Assembly (NCBI GenBank): GCA_027050775.1
Contig: JALUBH010000020.1
Span: 62,001 to 126,000, forward strand
Length of the DNA: 64,000 bases
Direction of reading: 5' to 3'
DNA from: Campylobacteraceae bacterium
GTDB taxonomy: Bacteria; Campylobacterota; Campylobacteria; Campylobacterales; Sulfurospirillaceae
Below the pieces are notes generated by a model. It worked only from the letters and a program-made list of their open reading frames with translations, did no database searches and was not told the DNA's origin. The translations under genes were made by a program, and so were the position numbers. Shown here piece after piece: positions 17,522 to 26,127 of this stretch (position 1 is the stretch's first letter; the number at the start of each line of letters is the position of its first letter).

Positions 17522-20217
17522 AGACAATTTGACAATTTTTTATACTCCAAAACATCTACGGCTTTGCTAAAATAAAAGCCCTGAAATTGTTTTGCACCGT
17601 TTTGCACGATAAATTCCAACTGATCTTTATCTTCAACTCCTTCTATGACTATTGACAATTTAAATATATTAGCGATATTAATCAACATTTTTACTAACTC
17701 TTTATTTGAATCGTCACTTATATTTTGTATAAAATACTTATCAATTTTCAATGTATCAACCGGTAATTTTTTAAGATAGCTGATAGATGAGTATCCTGTA
17801 CCAAAATCATCTATAGAAAACTTTATTCCAAATTTTTTTAATCTATTTATATTTAATATGATTGCATCAAAATCTTTTATAAACTCGTCTTCTAAAATTT
17901 CTAGTTCCACAAAAGACGGGTTTATTTCGTAAGACGAGATAATATCCTCTATCTTTTTTACAAAACCATCGGATATAAGTTCAAAAGAGCTGATATTAAT
18001 CGAAAGCGTTCCATTTAAGTGTTTTTCATCTGTCTTTATAAACCTGCATGCATCTTTCAAAGCCAATACGGTAATCTTAGAAATAACTCCCATATCTTTA
18101 ATCGCCTGTAAAAAATCATTTGGACAGAGCAGTCCTCTTGTTGGATGTCTCCATCTAACTAACAACTCAGCTCCCAAAACAGTTTTCATATCAACGCTGA
18201 CTTTTGGTTGAAAATAAAATATAAATTGATGTTTTTTAAAACCCTCTTTCAATTCATCTTCTAGCAAAGATATCTCTTTAATTCTGTGCTCTATCAATTT
18301 ATTGTAAAAGACACTTTGATTTTTACCACTACTCTTTGCCTTATACATAGCAGCGTCAGCACCATTTATCACATCATTTATATCGTCGCTATCTTGTGGA
18401 AATATTTTTATTCCGACACTAGCACTAATTTTTATCTTATAATCATCGATAAAAAATGGTTTTGATAAGCTATACAAAATTTTTCGGCATATCTCCTTAA
18501 CAAAAATTGATGTTTTTTCTTCATTATTACCTAGGTCTAGCAATATTATACAAAATTCGTCACCACTTATTCTTGCTAGATAGTCCTCTTTTCTTATAGA
18601 ATTTTTAAATCTTTGAGCTACACTAAAAAGAAGTTTATCTCCTACCATATGTCCATAATTATCATTGACTGACTTAAATATATCTAAATCTATAAATAAA
18701 AAAGCATCTAAAAAATTGTGCCTTCTTGCTCTAATTAATTCTTCTTGAAGTTTTTCTATCATAGCACTTCTGTTTGGTAGTTTTGTCAAGGAATCGTGTT
18801 TTGCCTGATAAGCAGCATCTTCTTGGGCTTTTTTCAACTCAGATATATCTAAAAATTGAGCTATATAGTGTGTAGTTATATCTTTTTTATCTTTTATAGC
18901 TGTTATAGAGAGTCTTTCCATGTATATTTCATCATTTTTTCTCTTATTGTATATGTCGCTACTCCAATAACCCTTTGTGTGCAAATCTCTCCACATATCT
19001 TTGTAGAACTCATCGGGGTGTTTAAATGATTTTAGAACCCTTGGATTTTTTCCAATTACTTCTTTTGCATCATATCCTGTTATTTCCGTGAAAGCTTTGT
19101 TTACATTTAAAATAGTTCCATTTGGATCTGTTATTGTCATAGCTTCATGAGCATCAAATGCATAAGAGGCTACTCTTAGATTTTCTAAAAGCCTTGCTTC
19201 ACTATCTATCAATTTGTTTAATATAAATATCAAAAATAAAAAAGACGATATCGCTAGTATCCACAAAAGAAGTGTTATAAAAAGTGCATTTGTTGCATCA
19301 TTGTGAATTTTTGACACATTTTTCAAATAAACATCTATGATTTTAATGGAGAGCTTATTGAACTCATCGATTCTCTTACTGCTTACCTTAAACCACTCTT
19401 TTGCATCTTTGGCATTTAGTTTTCCTTGAAAAAAAAGATTTCTAAGCTTTTGTATATCTTTTTGTGCTTTAACACTAACAAAGTTGTTATAAAGAGATAT
19501 ATCTTCAAGCGAAGCATCTGCTAGAAATTCTTTTAAAAAATTTTCTTGAGCTATGATCAAAATCTCTATTTTTTTTGAATCTTTTTTTATAAAACTTTTT
19601 GACAGAAGTAGACTATAAACATAGGCTCTCTCCAAACCGGCATTCTCTTCAAGGCGCTGGAGCTTATATATATCCATAGAGTTACCATTATAGTTTAAAA
19701 AAGGACTTGAAAGTGTGCGTATTATTCCGATTAGATTTTTATTGATATTTGTATAATAACCTATCTCTTTTTTAAAGTCGATAGATGAATTCAAAATGGA
19801 ATTTCTTGTATCTCGTAACAGGTGCAATTGCTTTAAGACATTTTTTATCTTAGATTTATTTTTATAAAATGATAATTGGCTTGCCATCTCCTTATTGCTT
19901 GAATAATAATCTAACTCAACAAGAAACTTGGCATATGCCTTATCTGTAAATCCTTGTTGCCTTAACAACTCTTCTCTATATTTTTCACTGTTTTTAGTTA
20001 CTATATAGCCCGCACTCAAACCTCTTTCTAATTGTATATTATGCACAAATTGACTTATGGATTTTGTCATTTTTGATGAAAACAACAATCTTGAAGTCAT
20101 ATTTAATTCTTTATATTTCATAGATATAAAGTAAAAAGAAAAATAAACCAACGCAATAGTAGGAAGCAGAAAAATTAAAAAGATTCTAAATTTAAATGAT
20201 TTTTGGAACACACACAA
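17518..20217 (-). CDS. NIT-PAS-GGDEF-EAL membrane signalling protein
   Basis: 899 residues. An N-terminal membrane helix is followed by a periplasmic nitrate/nitrite-sensing (NIT-type) helical domain with HNIQLERGLSAGYIV. A second helix near residue 310-330, a PAS domain with ITGYDAKEVIGKNPRVLKS, and the cyclase domain come next. The cyclase has SGDEF (about 552) in place of GGDEF and an upstream RKED inhibitory I-site. The EAL domain has ELLVRW (about 684), DDFGTGYSS (about 804) and EGVE. The phosphodiesterase residues look intact; the cyclase may be active or only regulatory. It controls c-di-GMP, perhaps in response to an anion. Confidence 0.88.
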   Translation of the reverse strand: MCVFQKSFKFRIFLIFLLPTIALVYFSFYFISMKYKELNMTSRLLFSSKMTKSISQFVHNIQLERGLSAGYIVTKNSEKYREELLRQQGFTDKAYAKFLVELDYYSSNKEMASQLSFYKNKSKIKNVLKQLHLLRDTRNSILNSSIDFKKEIGYYTNINKNLIGIIRTLSSPFLNYNGNSMDIYKLQRLEENAGLERAYVYSLLLSKSFIKKDSKKIEILIIAQENFLKEFLADASLEDISLYNNFVSVKAQKDIQKLRNLFFQGKLNAKDAKEWFKVSSKRIDEFNKLSIKIIDVYLKNVSKIHNDATNALFITLLLWILAISSFLFLIFILNKLIDSEARLLENLRVASYAFDAHEAMTITDPNGTILNVNKAFTEITGYDAKEVIGKNPRVLKSFKHPDEFYKDMWRDLHTKGYWSSDIYNKRKNDEIYMERLSITAIKDKKDITTHYIAQFLDISELKKAQEDAAYQAKHDSLTKLPNRSAMIEKLQEELIRARRHNFLDAFLFIDLDIFKSVNDNYGHMVGDKLLFSVAQRFKNSIRKEDYLARISGDEFCIILLDLGNNEEKTSIFVKEICRKILYSLSKPFFIDDYKIKISASVGIKIFPQDSDDINDVINGADAAMYKAKSSGKNQSVFYNKLIEHRIKEISLLEDELKEGFKKHQFIFYFQPKVSVDMKTVLGAELLVRWRHPTRGLLCPNDFLQAIKDMGVISKITVLALKDACRFIKTDEKHLNGTLSINISSFELISDGFVKKIEDIISSYEINPSFVELEILEDEFIKDFDAIILNINRLKKFGIKFSIDDFGTGYSSISYLKKLPVDTLKIDKYFIQNISDDSNKELVKMLINIANIFKLSIVIEGVEDKDQLEFIVQNGAKQFQGFYFSKAVDVLEYKKLSNCL

Positions 20218-20245
20218 CCCTAAAAAATATTTTGTTTACATGATT

Positions 20246-20259
20246 ATTATAACATTATA
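20246..20259 (-). promoter_or_regulatory. Tandem TATAAT elements upstream of the GGDEF-EAL gene
   Basis: Two overlapping -10-like hexamers on the minus strand (20246-20251 and 20254-20259), about 30-40 nt before the start codon at 20217. Confidence 0.4.
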
Positions 20260-20290
20260 CAGTGCAAATAAATATTAATTATAACTTTTA

Positions 20291-20860
20291 TTAAATCTTC
20301 ACTCTTAAATCCATCGCTTTTGACAAAGAGAGCATATCCACATTTTCAAGATGAACTCCCGTAGGCACACCTTGAGCAATTTTTGTAAAAGCTATATCAA
20401 AATCTTTTAATTTATCCTCTATGAAAAGCATAACCGCGTCATTTGATAAAGATGGGGTGAGAGCGAATATCACTTCTTTAACATCATCTCCAAGCACCTC
20501 TTTAAGCTTTAGTATGCTCTCATTTTCAAGATTTTCCAAAACATGATATCTTCCGTCGAAAAGACCGTTTTTTTCAAGCACAAATATATCCTTGGCATTT
20601 TCCACTATACATATCTTGCTTCTATCTCTTTGCTCATCCAAGCAGATTTCGCAAATCTCATTTTCACTTATAGCTCCACATATTTGACATTTTCTGATGG
20701 ATTTGACTGCACTTTCTATCGCATTTGAAAGCTTCATTGCCAAAAAAGTATCATCTAAAACTAAATGATAAGCAAATCTAAGAGCAGATTTTTTTCCAAC
20801 AGTCGGAATGGCTTCAAAAGCTTCAACTAGATTGTCAAACTTTTCTAGTTTATGTTTCAA
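20291..20860 (-). CDS. recR: Recombination mediator protein RecR
   Basis: 189 residues. A helix-hairpin-helix (FEAIPTVGKKSALRFAYHL), a C4 zinc finger (CQICGAISENEICEIC, about residues 57-72) and a Toprim-type domain (KICIVENAKDIFVLEKNG) are in family order, with the C-terminal GVPTGVHLENVD segment. RecR works with RecO, also encoded in this window at 46.3 kb, to load RecA at gaps. It lies 23 nt upstream of the sensor kinase gene's stop on the same strand, so the two-component genes may be read into recR. Confidence 0.94.
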   Translation of the reverse strand: MKHKLEKFDNLVEAFEAIPTVGKKSALRFAYHLVLDDTFLAMKLSNAIESAVKSIRKCQICGAISENEICEICLDEQRDRSKICIVENAKDIFVLEKNGLFDGRYHVLENLENESILKLKEVLGDDVKEVIFALTPSLSNDAVMLFIEDKLKDFDIAFTKIAQGVPTGVHLENVDMLSLSKAMDLRVKI

Positions 20861-20883
20861 TATTTATCCTTCATAAGTCCTGC

Positions 20884-22113
20884 CTATTTTGTCACTATTT
20901 TGAACTGATGAATACTTCTATCTTCAAAATAAGCATATTCAAGTGTAAAATTGTGTAATTGGACTATATTTTTTACTATATATAGGCCTAATCCCAAGCC
21001 TTTTTTTAAATTACCCGAGACAAATGGTTTAAAATACTCATCTATGCCCATGGGCAATTTTTTTCCTTTGTTTTCAAACACTATGGCTTTCTCTTCTGTT
21101 GTAACCTCTATTTTTTTATTTGTACTATGTTTTATAGCGTTGTCCATCAGATTTTTTATCGCCAATGCCATCAATTCAAAATCAGCCTTTATCTCAAAAT
21201 CACTATCTATATCTACTTCAACAATTTCATCTCTTTTTTCACCATCTAACATCAACAAATCTATGCTATGCTCCATAATATGAACCAGATTGTATTCCCT
21301 AAAATTTGGTGTATAGCTTTTTGAAACGAGTTGTTCTATTTTAGAAAACTCATTTATCAAAATCTCTAATCTTTCGAAGATAGCTATAAGTCTTTTTTTC
21401 GCTTTTTCATCTTCAAGCATCTCCGAAACAATTCTTCCTTTGCCGATAGGAGTCTTTAGCTCATGCATAATCGTTCTTAGAAAAAGTTGTCGTGAGTTCA
21501 TCAAAGCAGAAATTTTACGAACAGCTTCATCAAATTCATTTGCAACCTCAGCAATCTCATCATCTTGATCACTTTTACAGTCGATTTGCATATTTCCGCT
21601 AGCAAACTCTCTTATCTTTAAACTCAACTCTTTAAGCGGTAATATACTTCTCAATATGGATATATACATAGATACAAAGATGATTAAAGCTATGATAAAA
21701 CCTATCCAAAGTTGCTCATCATTGCTCTTTACTCCCTGACTTTCCAAAAGAACACTTGCCATCATATTGTCCACCAACAAATAATACCTATCGTTATATT
21801 TTATAGATGAAAATCTGTTAAAATTGATGGATTTTCTAAAAAGCACAACACCTTTTGTGAGCACTGCATTTTTTAAATCCGGATTTTGGATTTTTTTCAA
21901 ACCAAATGTGTGAAAATACTCTTCAATATTTTTAGGCGTATAGTTATTTTGATAAAGCGTAAATAGGTAATTTACAGATTGAAACTGTCTTTGTTTCATA
22001 TACTCTATATTTTTTTCATCTTGATATCTTACCAAAAGGGTGAAAAACATACCAAGCAGCACGAGTGAGAAAACAAATATTATAGTAATCTTTGTGCTAA
22101 GAGATTGTCTCAT
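20884..22113 (-). CDS. Sensor histidine kinase, ArsS/OmpR-partner type
   Basis: 409 residues. N-terminal helix, periplasmic loop of about 110 residues, a second helix (LWIGFIIALIIFVSMYISIL), a HAMP-like linker (SGNMQIDC), the H box LRTIMHELKTPIGKG with the phospho-accepting His, N box IKNLMDNAIKHS and G box KGLGLGLYIVKNI. The PxEL/ELKTP context and partner type resemble the ArsRS acid-responsive system of Helicobacter and Campylobacter. The signal is unknown here. The start overlaps the response regulator stop by 4 nt (ATGA). Confidence 0.85.
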   Translation of the reverse strand: MRQSLSTKITIIFVFSLVLLGMFFTLLVRYQDEKNIEYMKQRQFQSVNYLFTLYQNNYTPKNIEEYFHTFGLKKIQNPDLKNAVLTKGVVLFRKSINFNRFSSIKYNDRYYLLVDNMMASVLLESQGVKSNDEQLWIGFIIALIIFVSMYISILRSILPLKELSLKIREFASGNMQIDCKSDQDDEIAEVANEFDEAVRKISALMNSRQLFLRTIMHELKTPIGKGRIVSEMLEDEKAKKRLIAIFERLEILINEFSKIEQLVSKSYTPNFREYNLVHIMEHSIDLLMLDGEKRDEIVEVDIDSDFEIKADFELMALAIKNLMDNAIKHSTNKKIEVTTEEKAIVFENKGKKLPMGIDEYFKPFVSGNLKKGLGLGLYIVKNIVQLHNFTLEYAYFEDRSIHQFKIVTK

Positions 22114-22790
22114 CCGACCAACTTATACCCTATACCCCTCACAGAGTGTATGTATTTTGGGTTTTTCGAACTGTCTCCTATCTTGCTTCTTAATCGCCCC
22201 ATTATAACATCCAAGCTCTTGCTGCCTTTGTCTTTTAAGGAGTTACAATTATACACCAATTGCTCTCTTGATATGGAGTAGCCATTGTGTTTTACCATAT
22301 ATGTGAGTATTTCGTATTCTGCCGGAGTGAGATTTAATGCTTCTTCTTTTAAAAATATCTGATGTCGCTTTTCATCAATCCTAAAATCACTGTCATTTCC
22401 TGCTCCACCTCCATCACCTTGTGATTTTAATTTTTTGTATCTTCTTATTAAGCTTTGAATTCTTGCATACATCTCTTTGGGATCATAAGGCTTTGGCAAG
22501 TAATCATCGGCACCTAATTGAAGCCCTATAACCTTGTCACTTATATCGCTTCTTGCACTAGAGATGATAATCGGTATATCGTATCTCTCCACTACCTCTT
22601 TGCAGACTTCCAACCCATCGATTCCTGGTAATGTCAAGTCAAGTATCAACAAATCGTAATTTTTTATTCCGGCACTCAATCCAAGATATGGATCTTCGTA
22701 ATTTGTGATTTTTATATTGTATTTAGCCAAATACTCGCTTAAAATCTCCGCAAATTCCGTATCGTCTTCTATCATTAGTACATTTATCAT
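22110..22790 (-). CDS. OmpR-family response regulator (ArsR-like)
   Basis: 226 residues. The receiver domain has the acidic pair (IEDD), phospho-acceptor in LLILDLTLPGIDGLEV (Asp about residue 51), the switch Ser/Thr in IIISSARSD and Lys in YLPKPYDP. The winged-helix domain runs from about 128 and includes LTPAEYEILTYMV and SKSLDVIMGRLRSKIG, then SVRGIGYKLV. It is a DNA-binding partner of the overlapping kinase gene. A minus-strand TATAAT lies at 22819-22824 upstream. Confidence 0.9.
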   Translation of the reverse strand: MINVLMIEDDTEFAEILSEYLAKYNIKITNYEDPYLGLSAGIKNYDLLILDLTLPGIDGLEVCKEVVERYDIPIIISSARSDISDKVIGLQLGADDYLPKPYDPKEMYARIQSLIRRYKKLKSQGDGGGAGNDSDFRIDEKRHQIFLKEEALNLTPAEYEILTYMVKHNGYSISREQLVYNCNSLKDKGSKSLDVIMGRLRSKIGDSSKNPKYIHSVRGIGYKLVG

Positions 22791-22818
22791 ACTTAAACCC
22801 TTAGTATATAGTTGTGTA

Positions 22819-22857
22819 ATTATACCATTTTATGTTTAATTGAAAAATAACTATAAT
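22819..22857. promoter_or_regulatory. Divergent -10 elements: response regulator (minus) and dnaJ (plus)
   Basis: TATAAT on the minus strand at 22819-22824 lies 28 nt before the regulator start. TATAAT on the plus strand at 22852-22857 lies 49 nt before the dnaJ TTG. No heat-shock CIRCE or HAIR-type inverted repeat was found in this 116-nt gap. Confidence 0.5.
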
Positions 22858-22906
22858 TTTGATAAAATTGCACCTTCTAAACAACCCTACACGAAAGAGA
22901 AATAAA

Positions 22907-24040
22907 TTGGATATAGAATACTATGAAATACTTGAAATAACCAGAGATGCAGATAGTGGTGCCATCAAAAAAGCATATAGAAAACAGGCATTAAAATACC
23001 ACCCTGATAGAAACCAAGGAGACAAGGAAGCAGAAGAAAAATTTAAACTTGTCAATGAAGCTTATCAGGTTTTAAGTGATCCGCAAAAAAAAGCTACTTA
23101 TGATAGATATGGAAAATCGGGACTAGATTCTCAGGGATTTAGCCACTTCTCAGATATGAATTATGAGGATATAATGGGTGATTTAGGGAGTATATTTGAA
23201 TCTGTCTTTGGAGGTGGATTTAGTGGAGGTTTTGGAAGTGAAAGAGGAGAAAAAAGCCAAAAATATCATCTCGATTTAGAATCAGAAATAACACTAGAAT
23301 TTAATGAAGCTGCTTTTGGTTGCAAAAAAGAGATAAAATTCAGCTATAAAAAACCTTGCGATGCGTGCGATGGTACGGGAAGTGCTGATAAAACCACGCA
23401 CAAGTGTCCCGATTGTGGCGGCAAAGGTCAGGTTTTTTATAGACAAGGATTTATGACTTATTCTCAAACTTGCCCAACTTGTGGCGGAAGCGGACAAAGC
23501 ATAAAAAACAAATGCTCTACATGTAGCGGACACGGATACACTACGGTAAATGATAAGGTCAGCATAGATATACCTGAGGGCATAGACAACGATAACCGTA
23601 TAAGAGTTGCAAATAAAGGAAATATTGACGAATACAAACGAAGAGGCGATCTATATATCTTGATAAAAGTCAAAGAAGATGAACACTTCGTAAGACACAA
23701 TGATGATGTATATATAGAAGTTCCTATTTTCTTCACGCAAGTAGCCCTAGCCCAAAGCATACAGATACCAACACTAAGAGGACAAACTACACTTGAACTT
23801 CCTATGGGTGCCAAAGATAAGCAGCAGTTTATATTTAAAAAAGAGGGTATCAAAAATGTGCACTCAGGGAAATTAGGAAGTCTGATAGCACAGATAAAAA
23901 TCCAATATCCTAAAAAATTAAATGGTGAACAAAAAGAACTGTTGGAGAAACTTCAAGACAGTTTTGGTATAAAAAACAGACCAAATGAAGATGAAAATTT
24001 TGGCGGAGTATTTGAAAAGATAAAAGGTTGGTTTAATTAA
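22907..24040 (+). CDS. dnaJ: Chaperone protein DnaJ
   Basis: 377 residues from TTG at 22907, the start that gives the family N-terminus (reads [20 protein letters not shown]) and length. The J domain has HPD in [10 protein letters not shown] short Gly/Phe region follows ([11 protein letters not shown]), then four CxxCxGxG zinc modules ([32 protein letters not shown]) and the C-terminal substrate domains. It stimulates DnaK ATPase. DnaK and GrpE are not in the window. A near-copy of the 14-bp palindrome falls in the fourth zinc module. The stop overlaps the proposed AUU start of the next gene. Confidence 0.96.
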   Translation: MDIEYYEILEITRDADSGAIKKAYRKQALKYHPDRNQGDKEAEEKFKLVNEAYQVLSDPQKKATYDRYGKSGLDSQGFSHFSDMNYEDIMGDLGSIFESVFGGGFSGGFGSERGEKSQKYHLDLESEITLEFNEAAFGCKKEIKFSYKKPCDACDGTGSADKTTHKCPDCGGKGQVFYRQGFMTYSQTCPTCGGSGQSIKNKCSTCSGHGYTTVNDKVSIDIPEGIDNDNRIRVANKGNIDEYKRRGDLYILIKVKEDEHFVRHNDDVYIEVPIFFTQVALAQSIQIPTLRGQTTLELPMGAKDKQQFIFKKEGIKNVHSGKLGSLIAQIKIQYPKKLNGEQKELLEKLQDSFGIKNRPNEDENFGGVFEKIKGWFN

Positions 24041-24647
24041 ATATTTCTTTTCTTATAATGACCAAAAGATACCCTACAAAATCATAACAAACAAAAAATT
24101 AAAAAATTTATATATCACCATAAACCCCCATCTGGGGGTAGTCATCAAAAATCCAAATTTTTCTTTAAAAGAGATACAAAAAATCGTAAATAAAAAATCA
24201 AAATGGATATACGACAAACTACAAACCACACAAAATAGGTACGATATATTAGAAATATATGAAAAGGAGGGTAAGGTTCTATATCTTGGAAAAAAAGAGG
24301 CTCTACATGTAGAGGTATTGGAAAATTTTTATAGAACGCAAACAAAAGATATAGTGCTTTTGGAGATAGAGAAAATATCCACTAAAATGAATTTAAAACC
24401 CTCAAAAATATCTTTTAGAAAGACAAAAAGACGATGGGGAAGTTGCAGCCATAAAAATGAGCTAAGCTTCACTATATCTTTGGCTCAACTACCCATAGAG
24501 TGCATCAGATATATAGTCATACATGAACTATCTCACATACTTCATAAAAACCACAAAAAAGAGTTTTATAAAACCATAGAGAAACAGATGCCAAACTTTA
24601 AAAAGCAAGAAGAGATTTTAAAAAACTACTCACCTGCTATAAGCTAA
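24036..24647 (+). CDS. YgjP-type zinc metallopeptidase (DUF45, WLM/M48-like), proposed AUU start
   Basis: The C-terminal part has [14 protein letters not shown] and the zinc motif [17 protein letters not shown] (HExxH plus a third His). The same frame is open back to a stop at 24021 and encodes the family's N-terminal half ([19 protein letters not shown], then KSKWIYDKL), but has no ATG, GTG or TTG before 24318. ATT at 24036 sits 8 nt after AAAAGG and overlaps the dnaJ stop as ATTAA, giving 203 residues, a normal length. A TTG start at 24318 would remove half the domain. Function unknown; probably cytoplasmic protein turnover. A perfect palindrome copy is at 24301. Confidence 0.75.
   Translation: MKYFFSYNDQKIPYKIITNKKLKNLYITINPHLGVVIKNPNFSLKEIQKIVNKKSKWIYDKLQTTQNRYDILEIYEKEGKVLYLGKKEALHVEVLENFYRTQTKDIVLLEIEKISTKMNLKPSKISFRKTKRRWGSCSHKNELSFTISLAQLPIECIRYIVIHELSHILHKNHKKEFYKTIEKQMPNFKKQEEILKNYSPAIS
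24301..24314. repeat. 14-bp palindrome CTCTACATGTAGAG, perfect copy 3
   Basis: A perfect copy in the ygjP-like gene, read as ALHVE. A 13/14 copy is at 23515-23528 in dnaJ. Confidence 0.9.
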
Positions 24648-25465
24648 CCTCTTTCACCTTTAAATTTGAAGCCTTTTTCCATCTCTATCGCTTCATCTCT
24701 GCCGTATACTATAATATCTGTGTCCACTTCTATCTCTTTTGAATTGATCTTATCCGGATAATCTACAAAATTCAAGATATGTTTTATGGTATTTAACCTG
24801 GCTTTTTTCTTATTATTGCTTTTGATTATCGTCCACGGAGCATATTCTGTATGAGTGGAGCTTAGCATCATAAATTTTGCAAGTGTGTACTCATCCCATA
24901 ATTTTTGACTCGCTTTATCAACAGGGGAAAACTTGTACTGCTTGAGCGGGTCTGTCTCTCGCGCCTTAAATCTTCTTGCCTGCTCATCCTTGGATACGGA
25001 AAAATAAAACTTAAATATCTTCGTTCCGCTTTCGACAACCATGCGCTCAAAATCCGGTGCATCTTTGAGAAACTTATGGTGCTCTCTTTCGGTACAAAAA
25101 CCCATAACAGGCTCGACCATAGCTCTGTTATACCAACTTCTATCGAACAGCACAATCTCACCTGCACTTGGGAGATGCTTTGCGTATCTTTGGAAGTACC
25201 ACTGAGTTCTCTCTTTTTCATTTGGCTTTTCAAGCGCTACTATCCTAGCACCCCTTGGATTCAAATGCTCCGTTACTCTTTTGATGGTTCCACCCTTGCC
25301 CGCAGCATCTCTACCTTCAAAAATTATGAGGTATTTCAAACCCTCATCTTTTACATGGTTTTGAAATTTCAACAATTCAACTTGCAATTTCCTCAACTCT
25401 TTTTCATATTCTATGGTCTCTTTTTTGACCCAAACTTGCTCTTTTCCTTTGTGATTATCTGACAT
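24644..25465 (-). CDS. ppk2: Polyphosphate kinase 2
   Basis: 273 residues, single PPK2 domain. Walker A is FEGRDAAGKGGTIKRV (about residues 49-64), followed by LNPRGARIVALEKPNE and the Walker B/lid region IVLFDRSWYNRAMVEPVMGF. It converts nucleoside di- or monophosphates using polyphosphate, or runs in reverse; the PPK2 class (I-III) is not assigned with certainty. The stop overlaps the convergent metallopeptidase stop by 4 nt (CTAA). The small HTH gene lies 12 nt upstream on the same strand. Confidence 0.93.
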   Translation of the reverse strand: MSDNHKGKEQVWVKKETIEYEKELRKLQVELLKFQNHVKDEGLKYLIIFEGRDAAGKGGTIKRVTEHLNPRGARIVALEKPNEKERTQWYFQRYAKHLPSAGEIVLFDRSWYNRAMVEPVMGFCTEREHHKFLKDAPDFERMVVESGTKIFKFYFSVSKDEQARRFKARETDPLKQYKFSPVDKASQKLWDEYTLAKFMMLSSTHTEYAPWTIIKSNNKKKARLNTIKHILNFVDYPDKINSKEIEVDTDIIVYGRDEAIEMEKGFKFKGERG

Positions 25466-25477
25466 CTTTTAACTCCC

Positions 25478-25747
25478 CTATTTTTCACTTTTTTTATGTT
25501 TTTTAGCAAAACCTGCACCTTTTTTTACCTTTGCAATCAGACCTAAATCATCTATATATGAACGAAAATCCATATCTTCTTTATGCATTTGTGCAAAACA
25601 TGTAACTATGACAGCTATCGTATTTGGTACCTCGCCTTTTTTCTTGTAGGCTTGTATATTTTTTTCACTAACTTTTATAAGTTTACTAAATTTTGGAAGA
25701 GTTATTTCTGCATCTAGCAGCAATTTTTTGAAATCGATAAATGTCAT
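25478..25747 (-). CDS. Small HTH-like protein, 89 residues
   Basis: The N-terminal 60 residues look like an XRE/CI-type helix-turn-helix: FKKLLLDAEITLPKFSKLI, then VSEKNIQAYKKKGEVPNTIA, in which the second helix and the K-K-G-E-V-P-N turn resemble Cro/CI recognition. The C-terminus is Lys-rich (KVKKGAGFAKKHKKSEK). No named family is recognised. A GGGGGA ribosome-binding site and a minus-strand TATAAT (25777-25782) lie upstream. It is divergent from the H1-like gene and could regulate the palindrome in that promoter. Confidence 0.6.
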   Translation of the reverse strand: MTFIDFKKLLLDAEITLPKFSKLIKVSEKNIQAYKKKGEVPNTIAVIVTCFAQMHKEDMDFRSYIDDLGLIAKVKKGAGFAKKHKKSEK

Positions 25748-25791
25748 AAAAATCCCCCGACTGAAAAATTTTACATATTATATCAAATTTA

Positions 25792-25820
25792 TTGACAAAA
25801 ATATATAAAAGATGTATAAT
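25792..25820 (+). promoter_or_regulatory. Consensus sigma-70 promoter of the H1-like gene
   Basis: Perfect TTGACA (25792-25797), a 17-bp spacer, and perfect TATAAT (25815-25820). Full -35/-10 consensus is unusual in this window, where promoters mostly show only a -10. It predicts strong transcription starting near 25827. Confidence 0.85.
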
Positions 25821-25829
25821 TACCATAAT

Positions 25830-25848
25830 TTATTACTATTAGTAATAA
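25830..25848. promoter_or_regulatory. Palindromic operator candidate just downstream of the H1-like transcription start
   Basis: A perfect 8-bp inverted repeat TTATTACT-ATT-AGTAATAA begins about 3 nt after the predicted start site. Its position would let a bound dimer block elongation or initiation, and in RNA it could form a leader hairpin. Confidence 0.6.
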
Positions 25849-25870
25849 TTAATAAACAAAAGGAAAAAAT

Positions 25871-26065
25871 ATGTCAAAAACTCTGAAGAAAAAGGTTGTT
25901 TCCAAGATAGTTAAAAAAGCAACTAAAAAAGCAGTCAAAGGAGATATTGTATCTAAAAAAGATGCAAAAAAAGTTGCCAAGAGAGTTCTAAAAAATGTTT
26001 TAAATAAAAAATTTACAAAAAAGCAAAAAGCGAAAAAAGTCACGAAAAAGTTATTGAAAAAATAG
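25871..26065 (+). CDS. Lysine-rich histone H1-like protein, 64 residues
   Basis: Almost half of the 64 residues are lysine or arginine, alternating with Val, Ala and Leu (KKVVSKIVKKATKKAVKG and KAKKVTKKLLKK); there is one Phe and almost no acidic residues. The pattern matches histone H1 C-terminal tails and bacterial H1-like basic proteins, so it likely binds DNA or RNA as a nucleoid-associated protein; this is inferred from composition. It has a consensus promoter, an operator-like palindrome, and AAAAGGA as ribosome-binding site. It is divergent from a small HTH gene. An antimicrobial-peptide-like or polyphosphate-binding role, given ppk2 nearby, cannot be excluded. Confidence 0.7.
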   Translation: MSKTLKKKVVSKIVKKATKKAVKGDIVSKKDAKKVAKRVLKNVLNKKFTKKQKAKKVTKKLLKK

Positions 26066-26127
26066 TCTTATACTGTAGGGGTAGCTCTATTGTTAAATAT
26101 TTACTATTATTATGTTAAAATACGCCT

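Noticed and set aside
24318-24647. TTG at 24318 as start of the metallopeptidase
   Set aside because: It would delete the N-terminal half of the domain, which is encoded in the same open frame upstream.
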